Source of the DNA: Dioscorea cayenensis subsp. rotundata
Taxonomy: Eukaryota > Streptophyta > Magnoliopsida > Dioscoreales > Dioscoreaceae
Direction: 5' to 3'
DNA: 64,000 nt
Assembly: GCF_009730915.1 (NCBI RefSeq)
Contig: NC_052473.1
Location: forward strand, 18,992,100 to 19,056,099
A program made the translations under genes and the position numbers. Position 1 is the first letter of the stretch, and every line of letters begins with the position of its first letter. Of this stretch, positions 1 through 12,900 are shown piece after piece. Under the pieces are notes generated by a model. The model had not been told where the DNA came from, did no database searches, and was given only the letters and a program-made list of their open reading frames with translations.

Positions 1-1871
1 TGACTAGATGCTTGCCCCAAGACCCCCATGTAGCAGACACATGGGATAGTTTGGATTAGTAAAATCCATAAAAAGCTAAAGGGTTCCAGATCCAGTACAT
101 ATATAAATGCATTAGCTTCAAGCGTCCACCACAAATTACAAAATCATGATAATCGAAGCATGTAGAAGGTGGCTATAACCAACCTCATCAGCACGATCAC
201 TTGTGACTTTCTGATTTTTCAACTGGAAAACAATGTAGAAGGCATAAACCAGTAGCATAACAGAACTAGTAAATCTTGAAAGGGCCAGCTCTGAAGCGCC
301 GAAATGTGCTTCAGTATGGGTGTAGTGGAGAACAGCAGGAGACAAGAGGCCCATAACTGCTATCAGCAGCAACCCAGAGTTCATTGTAGCAGCTGACTAT
401 CCATAAAGTATTAAGTCCTCTGGTCATCATGCCATGGAATATAAGCAGAAAATCAATAAAGATGCAGCATACCTTGTTAAAAACTTGCTCTTTATGAAAA
501 CTTATTCCTCCGCAGAAGAATGCACATCCAAGAACTAGCAATATGTTTGACAATATGGACCCTAAAAGTGACTGCTGAACAACACGCAGCATTCCGCTTT
601 TTAGTGCAAAAATTGATATTATTAATTCTGTTGCATTACCAAATGTAGCATTTAGAAGGCCCCCAGCTGCACATAAAAATTAGTCAATGAACAAAAACTC
701 GAGGCAAAGTAAGAGTAAACATGGGTTTGCTGGTGTTATCATGGAAAAACATTGGCACAGCATGTTTAAACTAAGGTTAGACTAGGTGACTGTTGTCCCA
801 GACTCCTACGAGAAGTGAAGTAGAATCGGATGTGACAAACACCAAAGGTTCTGCTATGGACATGAGCACTATAACGAATTGAACAGGTTAAACTAAGAGA
901 TGAATCCCATCTGCCTTGAAAGTAGCAGGAAGAAATTATTGCAGCATGTGTGAAAGCTTGAGATAGCAAATTAGAATATTGTATTTCCATATAATGCAAC
1001 AAGCATGAGTGGGGGGAATTAGTGTCGAGGAGAAACCAATCAGCAGGCTAACATTTTGCATGGAAGTAACAACTGCCTCAGTGTTTCTAGTCCACTACCA
1101 AAGCCTTTCAAGAAAATTCAACTAGGAAAAAATAATTTTGAAGCGTATGGGTTTTTTAAAAGATAATACTAATCCCTATAAGCATCAAATAAACAAGACT
1201 TTTTACGAATGGCGAGTATAATAATTGCAATAGCTGGTGTTTCTGGAGGTGAAATTTACCTGTAGGTCCGGTGAAGAATGCTAATTGCCTGCATAAAGTG
1301 AGGAATGAATGGTAAAAGATGTTCCCCATGGCACTTGAGTAAAGAAGAAATATGATTGACACTTGGATTTTCTTACTCAGTAGCAAAACCCAAGCGCTCT
1401 GCTAGAGGTATGATGCCCAGCAAGCTTAGCAAGAATACCCATCCCTATATACCATTTGTTCCGTATTTAAAGAAAATCCCAGAAAAAAAGATATCATAAT
1501 TCATAAAAGGAAAAATATGAACACTAAATGAATGTATCTGTTTTAGTGTTTCCAGAATGATACACCAAGAATTCAGTAGTACGAAGGAATGGCGGAGGTC
1601 AGTGCAAACTCACATGGTAGGCTGTCAGATAATTGACTACAATTGCAGCAGGGCCACAAGGCAACAGGAGATTAAGTTTGGTTGTTAACATTACAATCTT
1701 TACGCTCTTGACTAGTCTGGCCTGTAGATATTCAATACTGAAGCCTTGCTCACAATCAGACAGAGAACTGGAGTGAGCTTTGTTGGCAGGAGGAAGTCCT
1801 CCCTTTCTAGCTAAGGACACAGGGCTTTCATCACCGAGTTCATGTCCTGATATATCATTTGCTACGCTCAT
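1..1871 (-). CDS. CAX: Vacuolar cation/proton exchanger (CAX, CAX2-like), 5' half of gene
   Basis: CAX proteins are tonoplast antiporters that load Ca2+ and other divalent metals into the vacuole in exchange for protons. Coding exons on the minus strand are 1614-1871, 1377-1444, 1260-1288, 473-666 and 184-396; they sum to 254 codons with consistent phases, and the gene continues past the left edge (full proteins are about 440 aa). The N-terminal 85 or so residues are the cytosolic regulatory tail. Then come [26 protein letters not shown] and [20 protein letters not shown], the last being the conserved first cation-binding repeat of the CaCA family (GNATE). [21 protein letters not shown] follows. 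The usual TVGG before LLNATFG reads TAGG here. The acceptor TTTGCAG lies immediately before the ATG at 1871. An upstream exon ending at 2165 is also open in frame, so translation could begin at 2218 or further upstream. Family call is firm; the exact N-terminus is not. Confidence 0.9.
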
Positions 1872-3026
1872 CTGCAAATCATGAACTTATTAGAAATATC
1901 AAGTGCAGAATCAGAAACATATTACCCATAAAAAACTCAAGATTAAAAACAGAGAGATCCCAGCTCATTAAAATCTAGCTAAATGCATGCTCATTACTAA
2001 ATAATAAGCCTCAATACATGACACTTTATATAAATAACTAAATTCCTAGATCAACATGCATCAGTTCAATATATCAATGATATCTATCACAAAAGCAGAG
2101 AGCGTCATAATGGCCCATAAAGAGATGAAAGCGAATTTAAGAATGAAAGGGACAGAGTGCAAACCTGAACACAATGCAGAGGGCTAAAAGGCCGCGACTC
2201 GCTAATCTCCATGGACATTTGGGCAACTGATGTAGAGAATATATACCAGAGAATGAGAAAGTAACCGGTTAAAAACTGCCATGGAGCAAGACTTCTGCGC
2301 ATTTCCCAGTCTGAGGCCCACGGACTCATGCATAAATTGAGTCCAGATTCGCCTAGAAAAATACTAACTCAGCTGCACTTGCCTATTGTTCCATTCATTG
2401 GATCCCTACTGAGCATAATTGCTCAAGCAGCACAGGAGGCACACTGTCCTTTGATGGTGCCTGCTACTGAATAATATACATCCTGAGCAAACATACACAG
2501 TACAGTGCAGCACAAGTCAGATCCTTATGACTTGGGGTAGGTGGTGGTCTGTACTCAAAGGCAAGATCAAAGCAGAATTACTAATAAATATTACATCTAA
2601 GATAGACCAACAAGTAGTGTTTTCCAACACTGAACAAGATCAAAACGCAACAAAGCTTCTGGATCCAGATTACCAAGGAACATCTCCTACCAGTAACATT
2701 TATTGGAAGACAAGAGAACAAATAAAGTTGTACTCTAGAAGAAGGCCATTAAGACACAAGAATTCTCCACCCAGCATCAACATGCCCACTATCTCACATA
2801 AATCTATAATAATCCAACATTCCATCCATGAAGTTTAAACACCAAAATCCCACTTGACAATAGGGTATTCAATGAGATAGATGATGATACAAGTGAGGAA
2901 AATACAAAATAGTCAAACAGAGCATTTGATAGAAAAACCGTCGATCTTATGGAAGATCAGAATGCCTACCAAATTGTGAGACTATGAACATGCTGTCTTG
3001 AACTGCATCTGCAGTGAATGACTTGT
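1872..3026. other. CAX promoter/5' leader and 3' flank of the RRM gene
   Basis: No complete gene is supported here. Minus-strand 2165-2329 can be a leader or alternative first exon of CAX: a donor reading CAG/GTTTGC sits at 2165 and its frame stays open into the next exon. The rest should contain the CAX promoter and the 3'UTR and terminator of the RRM gene that ends at 3027. A 103-codon plus-strand reading frame at 2527-2838 has no recognisable domain and is antisense to this leader region. Confidence 0.5.
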
Positions 3027-6000
3027 TTATGCTTTGTGTCTTAGTGTGCCTTTTGCATTTTTGTTAGCACCATTAGCATTGCCTCCCTTCTTGAGGTGTC
3101 CACTAAAAACAGCTTTAGCTTTAGTCCACTCCTTCTCAGATTCAGCATTCCTCATGAATGGGCAAACCTCACCAACATGAATCTTGGGTACAATCCTCCT
3201 CGGAGCCAAATTACTTTTCTTCCCAGCTTCTCCTTGTGCCACTTCTGGATTTTCTTGAGCCTTATCACTGTTTCCTGTCTTGTCAACATGAGTAGGTGCA
3301 ACCTGCATTGCCAGGGATTTTTTATGGCCTTCCACATATGTTGAAACTTCATTGTTATACTGAACTTTTCTCTTCTTTTGAACAGTTGATGTGGCAAACT
3401 CTGAGCCATTGGAAATTGGTGAACTTTGTGCAGTCGAATTAGTGCCTGGAATAACATGAGAAATGCTGAATGAACTATTGCCCACCTCTCCAATGAGATC
3501 TTTCCAGGAACTCTTCTGCAGCCAGGTATGGCCTTTCGATGGTTCCATGTTTTTGCTTGGTTCAGTCTGCCGTTGCACAGGAGTATCTTCAGGCATCTCC
3601 ACTTCTTTCACAAAGTTTTGAGGGGTTCTCTTCCTGGGTGAAATAGTCATTCTTTCATCGTCGGCAGCTTTTCCTTCCTGCACTGTGGGGAATTTAAGGT
3701 CCAACATATTTACATGAGTACCAGCCCTGATTGAACCTTTCTTCCCGGGCTCAGCTTCTGATGCTTCTCCAGGACTCTCTTTAACTTTATTATCATTTTC
3801 TGTCTTTTCAACAAGAGTAGATGCAGCAAGCTTTGCCAGGGATTTTCTTTGCCTAACTCCCAATTCATTGTTAAAGTGAACCTTTCCCTTCTTTCGGACA
3901 ACTGACATGTCAAGATCTGAACCATTAGAAATTGGTGAATTTTGTGCTGCCAAATTGATGGCGGGAATAACATGAGATATGCTGAATGAACTACTGTCCA
4001 CCTCTCCGACAAGATCTTTCCATGAGCTCTTCTGTTGCCAAGAATGGCCTTTAGATGGTTCTATGTTCTCGCTTGGTTCAGCCTTACTTTGCATAGGAAG
4101 AGCATCTGCAGGCATCTCCACTTCTTTCATACAGTTTTTAGAGGTTTTCTTCCTCAGAGAAATAGGCACATGGTCAACTTCAGCAACTTTTACTTCCAAC
4201 ACTACACAGGATTTTTGTTCCAATGGATTTATGGGAGCACTGGTACCACAAGTGTGCTGCTTTTTACAGGACTTTATATTGGTTCCAGTGATGCCATCCT
4301 TGGACGGATATAGCTTGCTTGATTTTGATTCCTGAAATTTCAAAGAAACATAATGCACATTGGCATTTGTTAGGGCCATACTTTCTGGTCAATGCAGGCA
4401 AAAAATATAACTGATAGAAAGGTAAACAACATTACTCTAACCACCTCACAATTTAACTCTACATTTGCAAAGGCCAATATTCTTTGTTTTCCCCCCTATT
4501 TCATGAATCCCTTTGTATAAATCAAGACAACTACTGCTACAAATTCCAGAATAATTAAATTAGCACACCTGATGTTCTAGTAGATCCTCCACTTCTAACA
4601 GTATTTGGTCCAATGCATCATCTCCCTGGTGTTGCAAACCAATGTTGGTAAGAAGGTTGTCTGGATCGGACGGGCTAGCTTCATCTGAATCCTCTAACAT
4701 ATACTCATTGTCTAATGGGACAGACTTGTTTGATTCTATATCTAATGTAGTATGTCTGTCTGAAGCACTTCCATCCATCTTAAAAATCTTGTCCATCACA
4801 GCCGTCATGATGCTTAGCTCTTTCTTGTGCATCACAGAGTTACTACGAGATAAATGCTTTTGACTAAAAGTTTCAGGAAACATACTGTGCTCCTCACAAT
4901 CACAAAAATGGATCGGGAGGGGAGGAACCTCAATACGTTGGAAACTATACTTGTGCTTTCCTGTTCCTTTAAAGGGTAATGGCTTGACCTGTCAAATAGA
5001 ACAGTTGCTCCCAATCATAAGTCCTATCATAAAAATAGGACATATAAAATTTGTTGACATTTTAAAGAAAAGTAAGATATAAAAAAACTGAACACAGAAT
5101 TAATCCACTATGGGAATAGGTATAACTCCCCAATACAAAGTTATCACAATTCCATATGCACTATAAGAATCAAACTGATAATTGTCATAAATCAAGTTTA
5201 ATGAATATGACAAGCTTAAATGGAAAGGCAACAGGAATGATGACGAGGAAATAATAGTGCCTTTGTGATTAGTAGTATATTCCAAAGTCAGTAATTGCAT
5301 TGATGTATCCGTAATTCCTGATACTCTATGTTTCCTTAGAAATGACTAACGAAAAGATTAAAGGGTGATTAGAGAATTGCTTGACAATGCATGATGTACA
5401 AAATATGGCATCAGAGTTTTTTAAAAAAAAAGGGGAAAAAATTAATTTAAGTACACGCATCATTCATTCATAAGAAACTGACCTGTGCTACCGAATAAAC
5501 ATGTACACCTTTATATTACTCAAACAAAACCAAAGATCTAAAACAGCACACCTTTCTTAACTTTGGAAAGTAAATATTCAATTGCATGTTCTCCTGATTC
5601 AAAATCTGAGGATTGTTTGATGTATTCGGGTTCTTATCCAAATTAAGATCAAGAGGGGTGGAAGAGGTTGTATTCAATTTTGCATCTTCTGCCCATTCTC
5701 GACTCAAACGAGCAAGGTAATGTTCTTTAGCCTTCTCAACTCTAAGCTTTCCCCCCTTCCACATGCATCCATTGTACTGCATAAATTTGAGCAATTTATT
5801 AAGCTTTACTTCAGTTAAGAAGCAAGATGTCTGTGTATGTAGTTCCTCCCATAAAATCAGAGAGTTCAACTTTAATTGTGATAACTAAGGATCATAAATT
5901 CTGGTTTCAGGAAAAACAACTAAAGCACATGAATTATGACATCTAGTATAAGTAAAAGAAAAGAAGGACAAAAATAAAATAAAAAACCGGATCGAATTCA

Positions 6001-6219
6001 ATTACTGACATTAGCGAATAGCCGGGCGAGGGATTTGTCGGAGTTGGGATGAAAATCCATGTAGGCAAAGCTGCGCCCATTGGTTCGAACCAGTTGAACA
6101 GCAGCAACGCTTCCCAATGACGAGAAGGTCTTCTCCATATCCTCGGCGGTCACTCCCGCACCCAATCCGCCAACAAAGATCCTCATCGGCTTCTCTGTAA
6201 CGCCGCCAGCATCCGCCAT
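3027..6219 (-). CDS. RRM-domain RNA-binding protein, NOL8/ROS3-like
   Basis: Predicted nuclear RNA-binding protein of 719 aa in four exons: 6010-6219, 5552-5776, 4569-4988 and 3027-4331. All introns are phase 0. Residues about 11-90 form one RRM: RNP2-like RIFVGGLG and RNP1-like GRSFAYMDF are visible, and the RRM is split by intron 1. It is followed by YNGCMWKGGKLRVEKAKEHY and LARLSREWAED, the post-RRM block I associate with the NOL8 family and the plant protein ROS3 (repressor of silencing 3, involved in DNA demethylation). Further landmarks are KPLPFKGTGKHKYSFQR and an acidic Ser/Asp stretch near residues 215-270. The C-terminal exon is lysine-rich and holds an internal duplication, described separately. 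The start is taken at 6219; an in-frame codon at 6231 is TTG. The RRM call is strong. The ROS3 versus nucleolar-NOL8 assignment rests on remembered similarity and is weaker. Confidence 0.85.
3230..4166 (-). repeat. Internal tandem duplication in the last exon of the RRM gene
   Basis: Two copies of a block of about 140 residues, 172 residues (516 bp) apart, lie in the last exon: roughly 4166-3744 and 3647-3230. Shared landmarks are KEVEMP, SENIEPSKGH / SKNMEPSKGH, KSSWKDL with GEV, SSFSISHVIP, and SPISNGS. The copies have diverged by substitutions and small indels, so the duplication is not recent. It doubles the SWKDL...SFSISHV motif. Confidence 0.85.
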
Positions 6220-6544
6220 GCTTCCCTCCAAACCCTAGTCATTATTTATTTATTTATTTATTTATCTGTGCTTTTATTGTTATTTCTTAATAAAATAGAT
6301 GCATTTTTTAAAAAAAAATTAATATTATTAAAATTAAATAATTATTAATGAAACGTTTTTTAAAATATTTATTATTCTAAAATTATATTTCTTTATTAAC
6401 TAATGAATGGAACGTTTTTTAAAATATTTATAAAACTAAAGTTATAAAATACTATACAATATTTTGCGGAATAAGATAAATATTATATAATATTATTCAC
6501 TCACTCATTGGTCTCTCTTGTGTAATCATATTCTCCATCTCTTT
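6220..6544. promoter_or_regulatory. AT-rich upstream region of the RRM gene
   Basis: This very AT-rich stretch lies directly upstream of the RRM start and ends at the inferred edge of a solo LTR, so it should hold the RRM promoter. A (TTTA)n microsatellite is at 6243-6265. A diverged direct repeat (aacgttttttaaaatattta) occurs at about 6352 and 6411. No clear core promoter element was assigned. Confidence 0.4.
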
Positions 6545-9099
6545 TGTGAGTTCCACCCCTTAAATTAGATCCTAGTTGTCAATACAAGCTTTTTCAATCG
6601 AGGCCCATTTGATTTAAAAAGATTTTAAAACCCTTGCTCTTATCCTTACTGTTACCAAATATCACGATCCGATTGTAGCTCACCGCCACGATTTCTTATA
6701 AAAAAACCCCTAGCCCTCTTTTCCTTTATTTTCATGGTGGTGCCGTGGCAAGGGACAAGTGGATCTTCTTCTCGAGTTGTTTTGTTTCTTTCGAGGTAGG
6801 GATCTTTTAAGCTTTGTGCAATTATTATTGATCGCCCGGGTTGGCTCTAGATTTCTTTCTTTCTCGAAACCCTAAAATTTGTTCCTATTTTGTGATTCAC
6901 CTTTAAACTTTAGATTTAGCCCTAAGTTTCTGGGTTTGTTCCCAATTTGTGGTTTGAAGGAGTTTTTGTTTCTCTTTTGATGTGTGCACTTAGGATCTTG
7001 ATCATGATGTTTTTTTATGGATTAAATCACATCTCAAGGATGAGATCTTGCATGATATGTTTGATGTAATATGAAGTATAGTTGATTGAGATACAATCTT
7101 TCACTATGTGAAAAGGAATTGCTAGTTGTTTTAGTTTGATAGGTTTCAGATTTTTCGCTTTTGACTATAGCAGTAAATTCCTCTCCGATTTTAAGGATAT
7201 TAGAGGAAGAATTTGAAGGAGAGTAAAATATAAAAGTTGTAGATTTTTGATGTTACCTAAATACCGCAAAATTTCAGATTTTTATGCATCTATAGTCCGT
7301 GAGATATAGCCTTATTAATATAATTGTCTCTGGATGATATTTACGTGCGAGAACTTGAAGAATCATGACCAATTTTTGATGATCAGGGAGATTGAATTAG
7401 ATAAAGTGAAAAAAATAAGAAAGTCGTTCATTTTTAGTTGTCTGATTGTCGAGTAAAGTTTCATTACTTTTGGAGTTGTAGGTTGAGAGATATGCATAGT
7501 TTAAAAGTATATGTCCGAATTATAAGTTTCTGAGAAATACTTGGAGATTCAATTGAATGTTACAAATTGAGTAGTACTCTAAATTATGGGAATTTCGGAT
7601 ATGTCATAGTGTTAGGTGTCTATTATTCCCAGAATTTTAAAATTTGTGATTTGGAAAAATATAAGTGAAGTTATGAGGGTTTTAGTACTTATTGATCATG
7701 TTGAAATTATTGATATGGCTTTTAGAGTGGGTAATGGCTATTGTACCCCCACAATAATCAATATTTGGGAGTGTAGAATAATAGCTTGAACTATTTTTGC
7801 ATTTGTACCCTTTTGAAAATCTTTTTATACTATTGTTTGTTAGCCTCGATTTTGTTATTGAAAACTAATAGGATCTCTTCCCAAATATAGGACATCTGAA
7901 AGAGTGTAAGGTTTGAGAGTATTTTTGGAGTTAATCGGTGAAAGTATCCCACATATAAATCCTATTATATGTATATACTTGAAAAATTCAAGTTTTTATG
8001 AACTTTTGAAATTTTTTTAAAAGAAAAATTACTCGATTATTTTGACATATATTTTTGAATTATTTATTTATTATTATTTTTGGAATTACTTTAAATTATT
8101 TGAAATTTTGAGTTAATGATATTTTATTTTGGATTAGAATTATCTGAAAGGTTTAAATATTTATTTTAAATTCGGATTATTTAATTTGTAAAATTTTAAA
8201 TAGTTTATCTAAATATATATTATTCCAATTATGAATTTCAGATATGTTTTAGTTAATTTCTGATTAATTTTTTTTTTAAATTATCTGTTCATGTTTGAAT
8301 TCAAGTAACTGGTTTATTTTACTATGATAAAATGGGATCATGCGACTGCTAAAAATTTTATTTGGCAAATTATTCGTATCTTGCCCAATCCGAATTTTGT
8401 TAGTTTATTGTTTTGTGAATATGCCGTATTTTGACATGAAACTAGTCCCTCAATTAACTCATGCAATAACCCCCAGGGGTTAAACACCCGACCGTGTCGA
8501 CACGTATTTTGTTTTAGAAACTATAGTTTCTCACCGCTTTCCGTCGGTGAAGAATAACCTACCGATAATTTTTGGCTCGGGGTCACCGAGGGTAAAAATA
8601 TGACTTTTGTTAAATTTTGTCTCTGGTCACCGAGGGTAAATATATGAATTTTGTGATTTTGTTTTGGCAATAGTTGCTTGACATCTTTGTTTATTTGAAA
8701 TAATTCTGGTTTCCGATTTTCTCATTTTGATAAATTATGATTTTGTGTAAATGATCCCAATATTTTTTTAGTGAGTGCTACATCTACTGTCAAGCTCATA
8801 AATTTTTGTTGATATTTTTTCGGATCGGGAGTAGAGGTCGATGGCGGATAGCTTAGCAAGGATCGTTAGGCCATCGCTCGCTTTTATTTAGCTGTAATAA
8901 GTCCCGATTGTTGTGGGCCTAGGTTTTATTTTGAATAAGTTTTATATTTTTTTATTACAATCCACTCGAGTTTTTATTCATTGTTCTGCTTTTGGGTCGG
9001 ATTTGAGGCCTTTAGTATGACTACTTGGTTTCGGCCTCAGAGTGTACTGCCGCATTTGTCGGCGTCCCGGGTCCATAAAGCTGGGTTCAGGGCGTGACA
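6545..9099 (+). mobile_element. Probable solo LTR, Ty3-gypsy type
   Basis: No coding capacity. The right end ...GGGTTCAGGGCGTGACA matches the end of the LTR at 31521-34010 (...GGGTTCGGGGCATGACA in element orientation), and the proposed left end TGTGAGTTCCACCCC resembles that LTR's TGTGGGACCCCACA. Both contain a block with the palindrome cgtgtcgacacg (here 8493-8504), a nearby caataaccc...ggggttaaacac segment and repeated gtcaccgagg motifs. A TATA-like box (ttcttataaaaaa, about 6693) followed by CCCTAGCCCTC marks the expected U3/R promoter. Length is about 2.55 kb. No clean 5-bp target duplication was found, so the left boundary may be off by tens of bases. Confidence 0.65.
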
Positions 9100-9769
9100 A
9101 ATTTAGTGTTGTAAGTAGAAAAAATTTATCATTGTGAAATTATTATTTTTAAAGTACACGTGATAGGTCAATATTGCATTATGTGTTAATTCACTTCACA
9201 TTATAAGTTTATAAGAGATAATTAAGCCACCATAATTAATCACAACTTTATTTATATATTTTTTTAATAATATTTAGTGAAAAACTAACTGTCAAAGTAT
9301 CCTCAATGGTCATCATGTTCGGAGCATAGCAATGTATTGGGGCATACTTCACTTTAGGTTATTTTGAATTCAAAGAATTAAGATATCTCTAAAAAAATCT
9401 GTATTTGATAAATGTTAATTTGAATTTGGAAGTAGCATATGAGTGAGTTAGAGAGGTATTGATAATGTTATTTTTATACAATTATAAAAATAAAAATCCA
9501 GAATGTGTTGAGTTTGGGAGTTGGACTTTAATGAGGCCCACCACCCCACCACCGATACTGACTTCAAAGTTCAAACGAGCATAAAAAAAAATTTCACCAC
9601 ATCCCATCCACACCACACCCAACCCAGTGCAGCACTACTACTGTACTGTCTACCATAGTTTGAATTTTGAATAGCGAACAGCCAGCCTCTCTGCTGCTAC
9701 CGCTGCTGCTGGTGCTGGAGGCTGCTCACTGATATACTGATAGCAGTGTCCTCCCTTCATTCATCCGCT

Positions 9770-9802
<33 letters not shown>

Positions 9803-9979
9803 TCCTCTCTGATCCAGCCAATTAGCCCAAAGGTATGTATCAGTATAGATGAGGATGGGAGTCATGCTGTGTTTCTCTTCCTATTTGTCACGCCGTCATA
9901 TTCCAGATATCGTGATCATGCTTGCGTTGTGAGCTTTGGCATTTGAGCTATCTGTTTGTCTTCCTCTGCAGTCTGCACC
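9100..9979 (+). promoter_or_regulatory. Promoter and leader of the DUF547 gene; degenerate repeat
   Basis: Positions 9110-9330 are a degenerate copy of a repeat also seen at about 38510-38770 (shared blocks: ggtag/ataggtc, tgtgttaa, ttaa(a/g)ccaccRtaa, aactgtcaaagt). From about 9600 the sequence becomes leader-like. The probable first, non-coding exon ends at 9832 (AAAG/GTATGT) and holds a (CCG)n tract at about 9770-9802. Intron 1 runs 9833-9971. The next exon begins at 9972 and carries the ATG at 9980. A reading frame through the CCG tract would start with GTG and is not believed. Confidence 0.5.
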
Positions 9980-12900
9980 ATGAACTTGTAAGTCTTATGA
10001 TTTCATACATACATGATACATGTTCACATTATTTCTTCTTCCTTGTGCTATTAATACTAATAGTTCGACATCTTTGAACCAAGGCATTCTCTTTCCTCAC
10101 ATTCTCATTACCCCAAGCCAAATTTTTTCCCGGAGAAATACACAGATTATGCCAACAAAGGCAAGATCGATACTTCTTGTGCTTCAGAGGTCAGTTTGTT
10201 GGTGAAAACTCAGGGACACATTCACCGACTACTTTTTTATGCCTACTAATTTCTGCTCTTTCTGAATTGTTTTCAGGATTGTATCTAAATCCTTGTTTTT
10301 CTTCTGTACCAGGTGAATGGTTCAATCATGGATGCCAAAATATCCAAGACACGCACACATACATGCTGGGCAATTCTTGTAGATTCCAGCTAGAGCAAGA
10401 TGTTAGCGCATATCCTTAAATTCTCCCAATTGATTGTCTGTGCTTGCCTGAAATTATGATTTGTTATGCAATTAAGATTACTTAATACTTATTGTTTGTG
10501 CTACTATTTACCACATGCCTGCATATTATTATGAACTCATGCTTCTCAAGTTTGCAGCCCACACCGGTATTACTCTAATCCTTGTTCAGTATATGTAGTA
10601 GAGCTTGGCTAAAAATTGAAATTTCTTTAAAATACGTAGAGCCAGCAGATCTAGCTAGAAGGTTGAAGATTTGAATTTTGGCCGTATCGTGATTAATTTT
10701 GTTTTGACTTAGTCGGACCATATAAAACTAAAGTGATCCGGTTGGATTTTCAATGATATGGGAGTTCTTTCTAATCAAGGCTTGCTCGTTTTAAAATACA
10801 GGGAATATTAACACCACCAAATGTTTGAATTTTGGTTCTCAAAATGTTATATGCCTCTTTTTAACCTGTGAGCAATGAGTTTGACTTGATGGATTGATGT
10901 ATTCAGGTTCATCCTTAGTTTGCAAGCGTTAGCCAACTTTTGTTGAATATTAAGGAAATTTAAATGCTTGAACTCCCTAGACTTAATGGATAAAAGCATT
11001 TGAAATATCTAAGTTAATTTATCAAACTACTGTAATAATGTATTTGTTGAAATTGTTCCTCTTCCATGTCTCATTAGCATTTGGTCTTTAATGTTATGCT
11101 ATTATGTTGTCATGCTGCGCAGATTGGTATGACATGAGTCACATGACAGAATGCGCTCTATTTCAGGTTCTACGGCTTCAAAAGTTGCTGAATGAGGAGA
11201 TGGAGTTGCATGCTATCCTTGAAAATGCTATGGAACAGGCCACCATAACATCATCTGACCTGTCTTCCCTCCCAGATAATGTATCCATATTCTCTTTTTG
11301 TACTTATGGTTTCTACAATTATAGTTTTTTAGCGTTTGTTGAAGGGATTGCGGCTTCCATCTGAAGTTGGCTGTGTTTGTTTGTGTTGCTAAGTCAAAGA
11401 TTGCTCTGAAAAGTTTTGCAAACTTGTACTTCTATATGACCATCTATTTCTCAAAACAACACATCAATTGTGACTACAACAAGCTAATTTAGGTCTATGA
11501 TTGTAAAACTAAGATCTTTTGAGAAAAAGAGGTGTTTCCTCCATGGTGGAGAGTTGTCATTATATAACCATAATACAAGCTGAATCTCAGCCCTATAATA
11601 CAGCTAGATTACAGATCTTCAGCCCTATAATACAGCTAAAACAGCTAATATATCCTAAAAAGGAAAGTAAAAGGTTTACATATATTTTGGTGGCTTGATA
11701 TATTGCATAAAATCTGCTAATCATTAGATGGACAGCTAATTTCTTTGACATCCTCCCTCAAATTGATGCTGGTAAATCTACAAGCATCAATTTGCCAACA
11801 AGGAAATTATGCCGCTGACGTGTCATGGATTTGGTAAAGATGTCTGCAATTTGTAAACTAGTAGATATATGTGGGAGAGTGATAACTTGGTGGTCGTAGG
11901 CCTCTCTAATAGAGTGGCAGTCAACCTCGATATGTTTACATGACGTTCGTGATAGATAGGGTTGGCGAGCAATTTGAATGGCACTAGTGTTGTCGACATG
12001 CAATGGAGTTGGTTGATTTTGAGGAAAGCCAAGTTCTGTGAGAAGGCCTCGCAACCAAATAATTTCAGAACAAGCAGCAGACATGGCACGGTACTCGGCT
12101 TCAGTTGATGACTTAGAGACATGGTTTTGCTTTTTGCATTTCCATGAGATAAGAGCATCACCAAGAAATATACACCAACCAGTAGTAGACTTTCTGGTGT
12201 CTGGACAGCCAGCCCAATCTGCGTCACTATAGGCTTGTAGCTTCAGTGAGGAACCAAGTAGGGAAAAATAGGCCACGATTAGGAGTGCCAATGATGTATT
12301 GGATGATGCGTTTGACTGCAGATAGATGGAGATGCCGCGGCGATTGCATGAATTTGCTAACTGTATGGACAGCATAAGAGATATCCGGTCGAGTGATGGT
12401 TAGATAGATTAGACTACCAACAAGCTTTCGATATAAGGTAGGATCTATAAGAAGCTCTCCTTCATCTCGTCGATATTTCACATTAACTTCCATTGGGGTT
12501 TCAACAGACTTATTACTTGTGAGTCCTGCTAATTTGGCCAAATCCCGAATATATTTATGTTGATTTAAGAAAATGCCTTGACGCTGATGATGTACTTCTA
12601 ACCCCAAGAAGTAAGTGAGTTGACCAAGGTCTTTCATGTGAAAAGTCGAATTTAACAATTTCTGAATATGATTGATGGCTTGCATATCAGAACCAGTTAT
12701 CACAATATCATCCACATAAACAAGGAGTACAACTATACCTTTAGATGTCTTTTGAAAAAACAAAGAGGAGTCATATTGGCTTTGTATATATGAAAAACCA
12801 AGAAGAGTAGATCGAAACTTTTCAAACCATACTCTTGGTGCTTGCTTCAAACCATATAGAGAACGTTTAAGTTTGCAAACATCATTTTGTGAAGTAGACA

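Noticed and set aside
3096..4335. Plus-strand frames of 82-118 codons
   Set aside because: They are antisense shadows of the large RRM-gene exon.
9746..9946. Poly-alanine reading frame at the start of the DUF547 locus
   Set aside because: It comes from a CCG microsatellite, begins with GTG, and is cut by a good splice donor.
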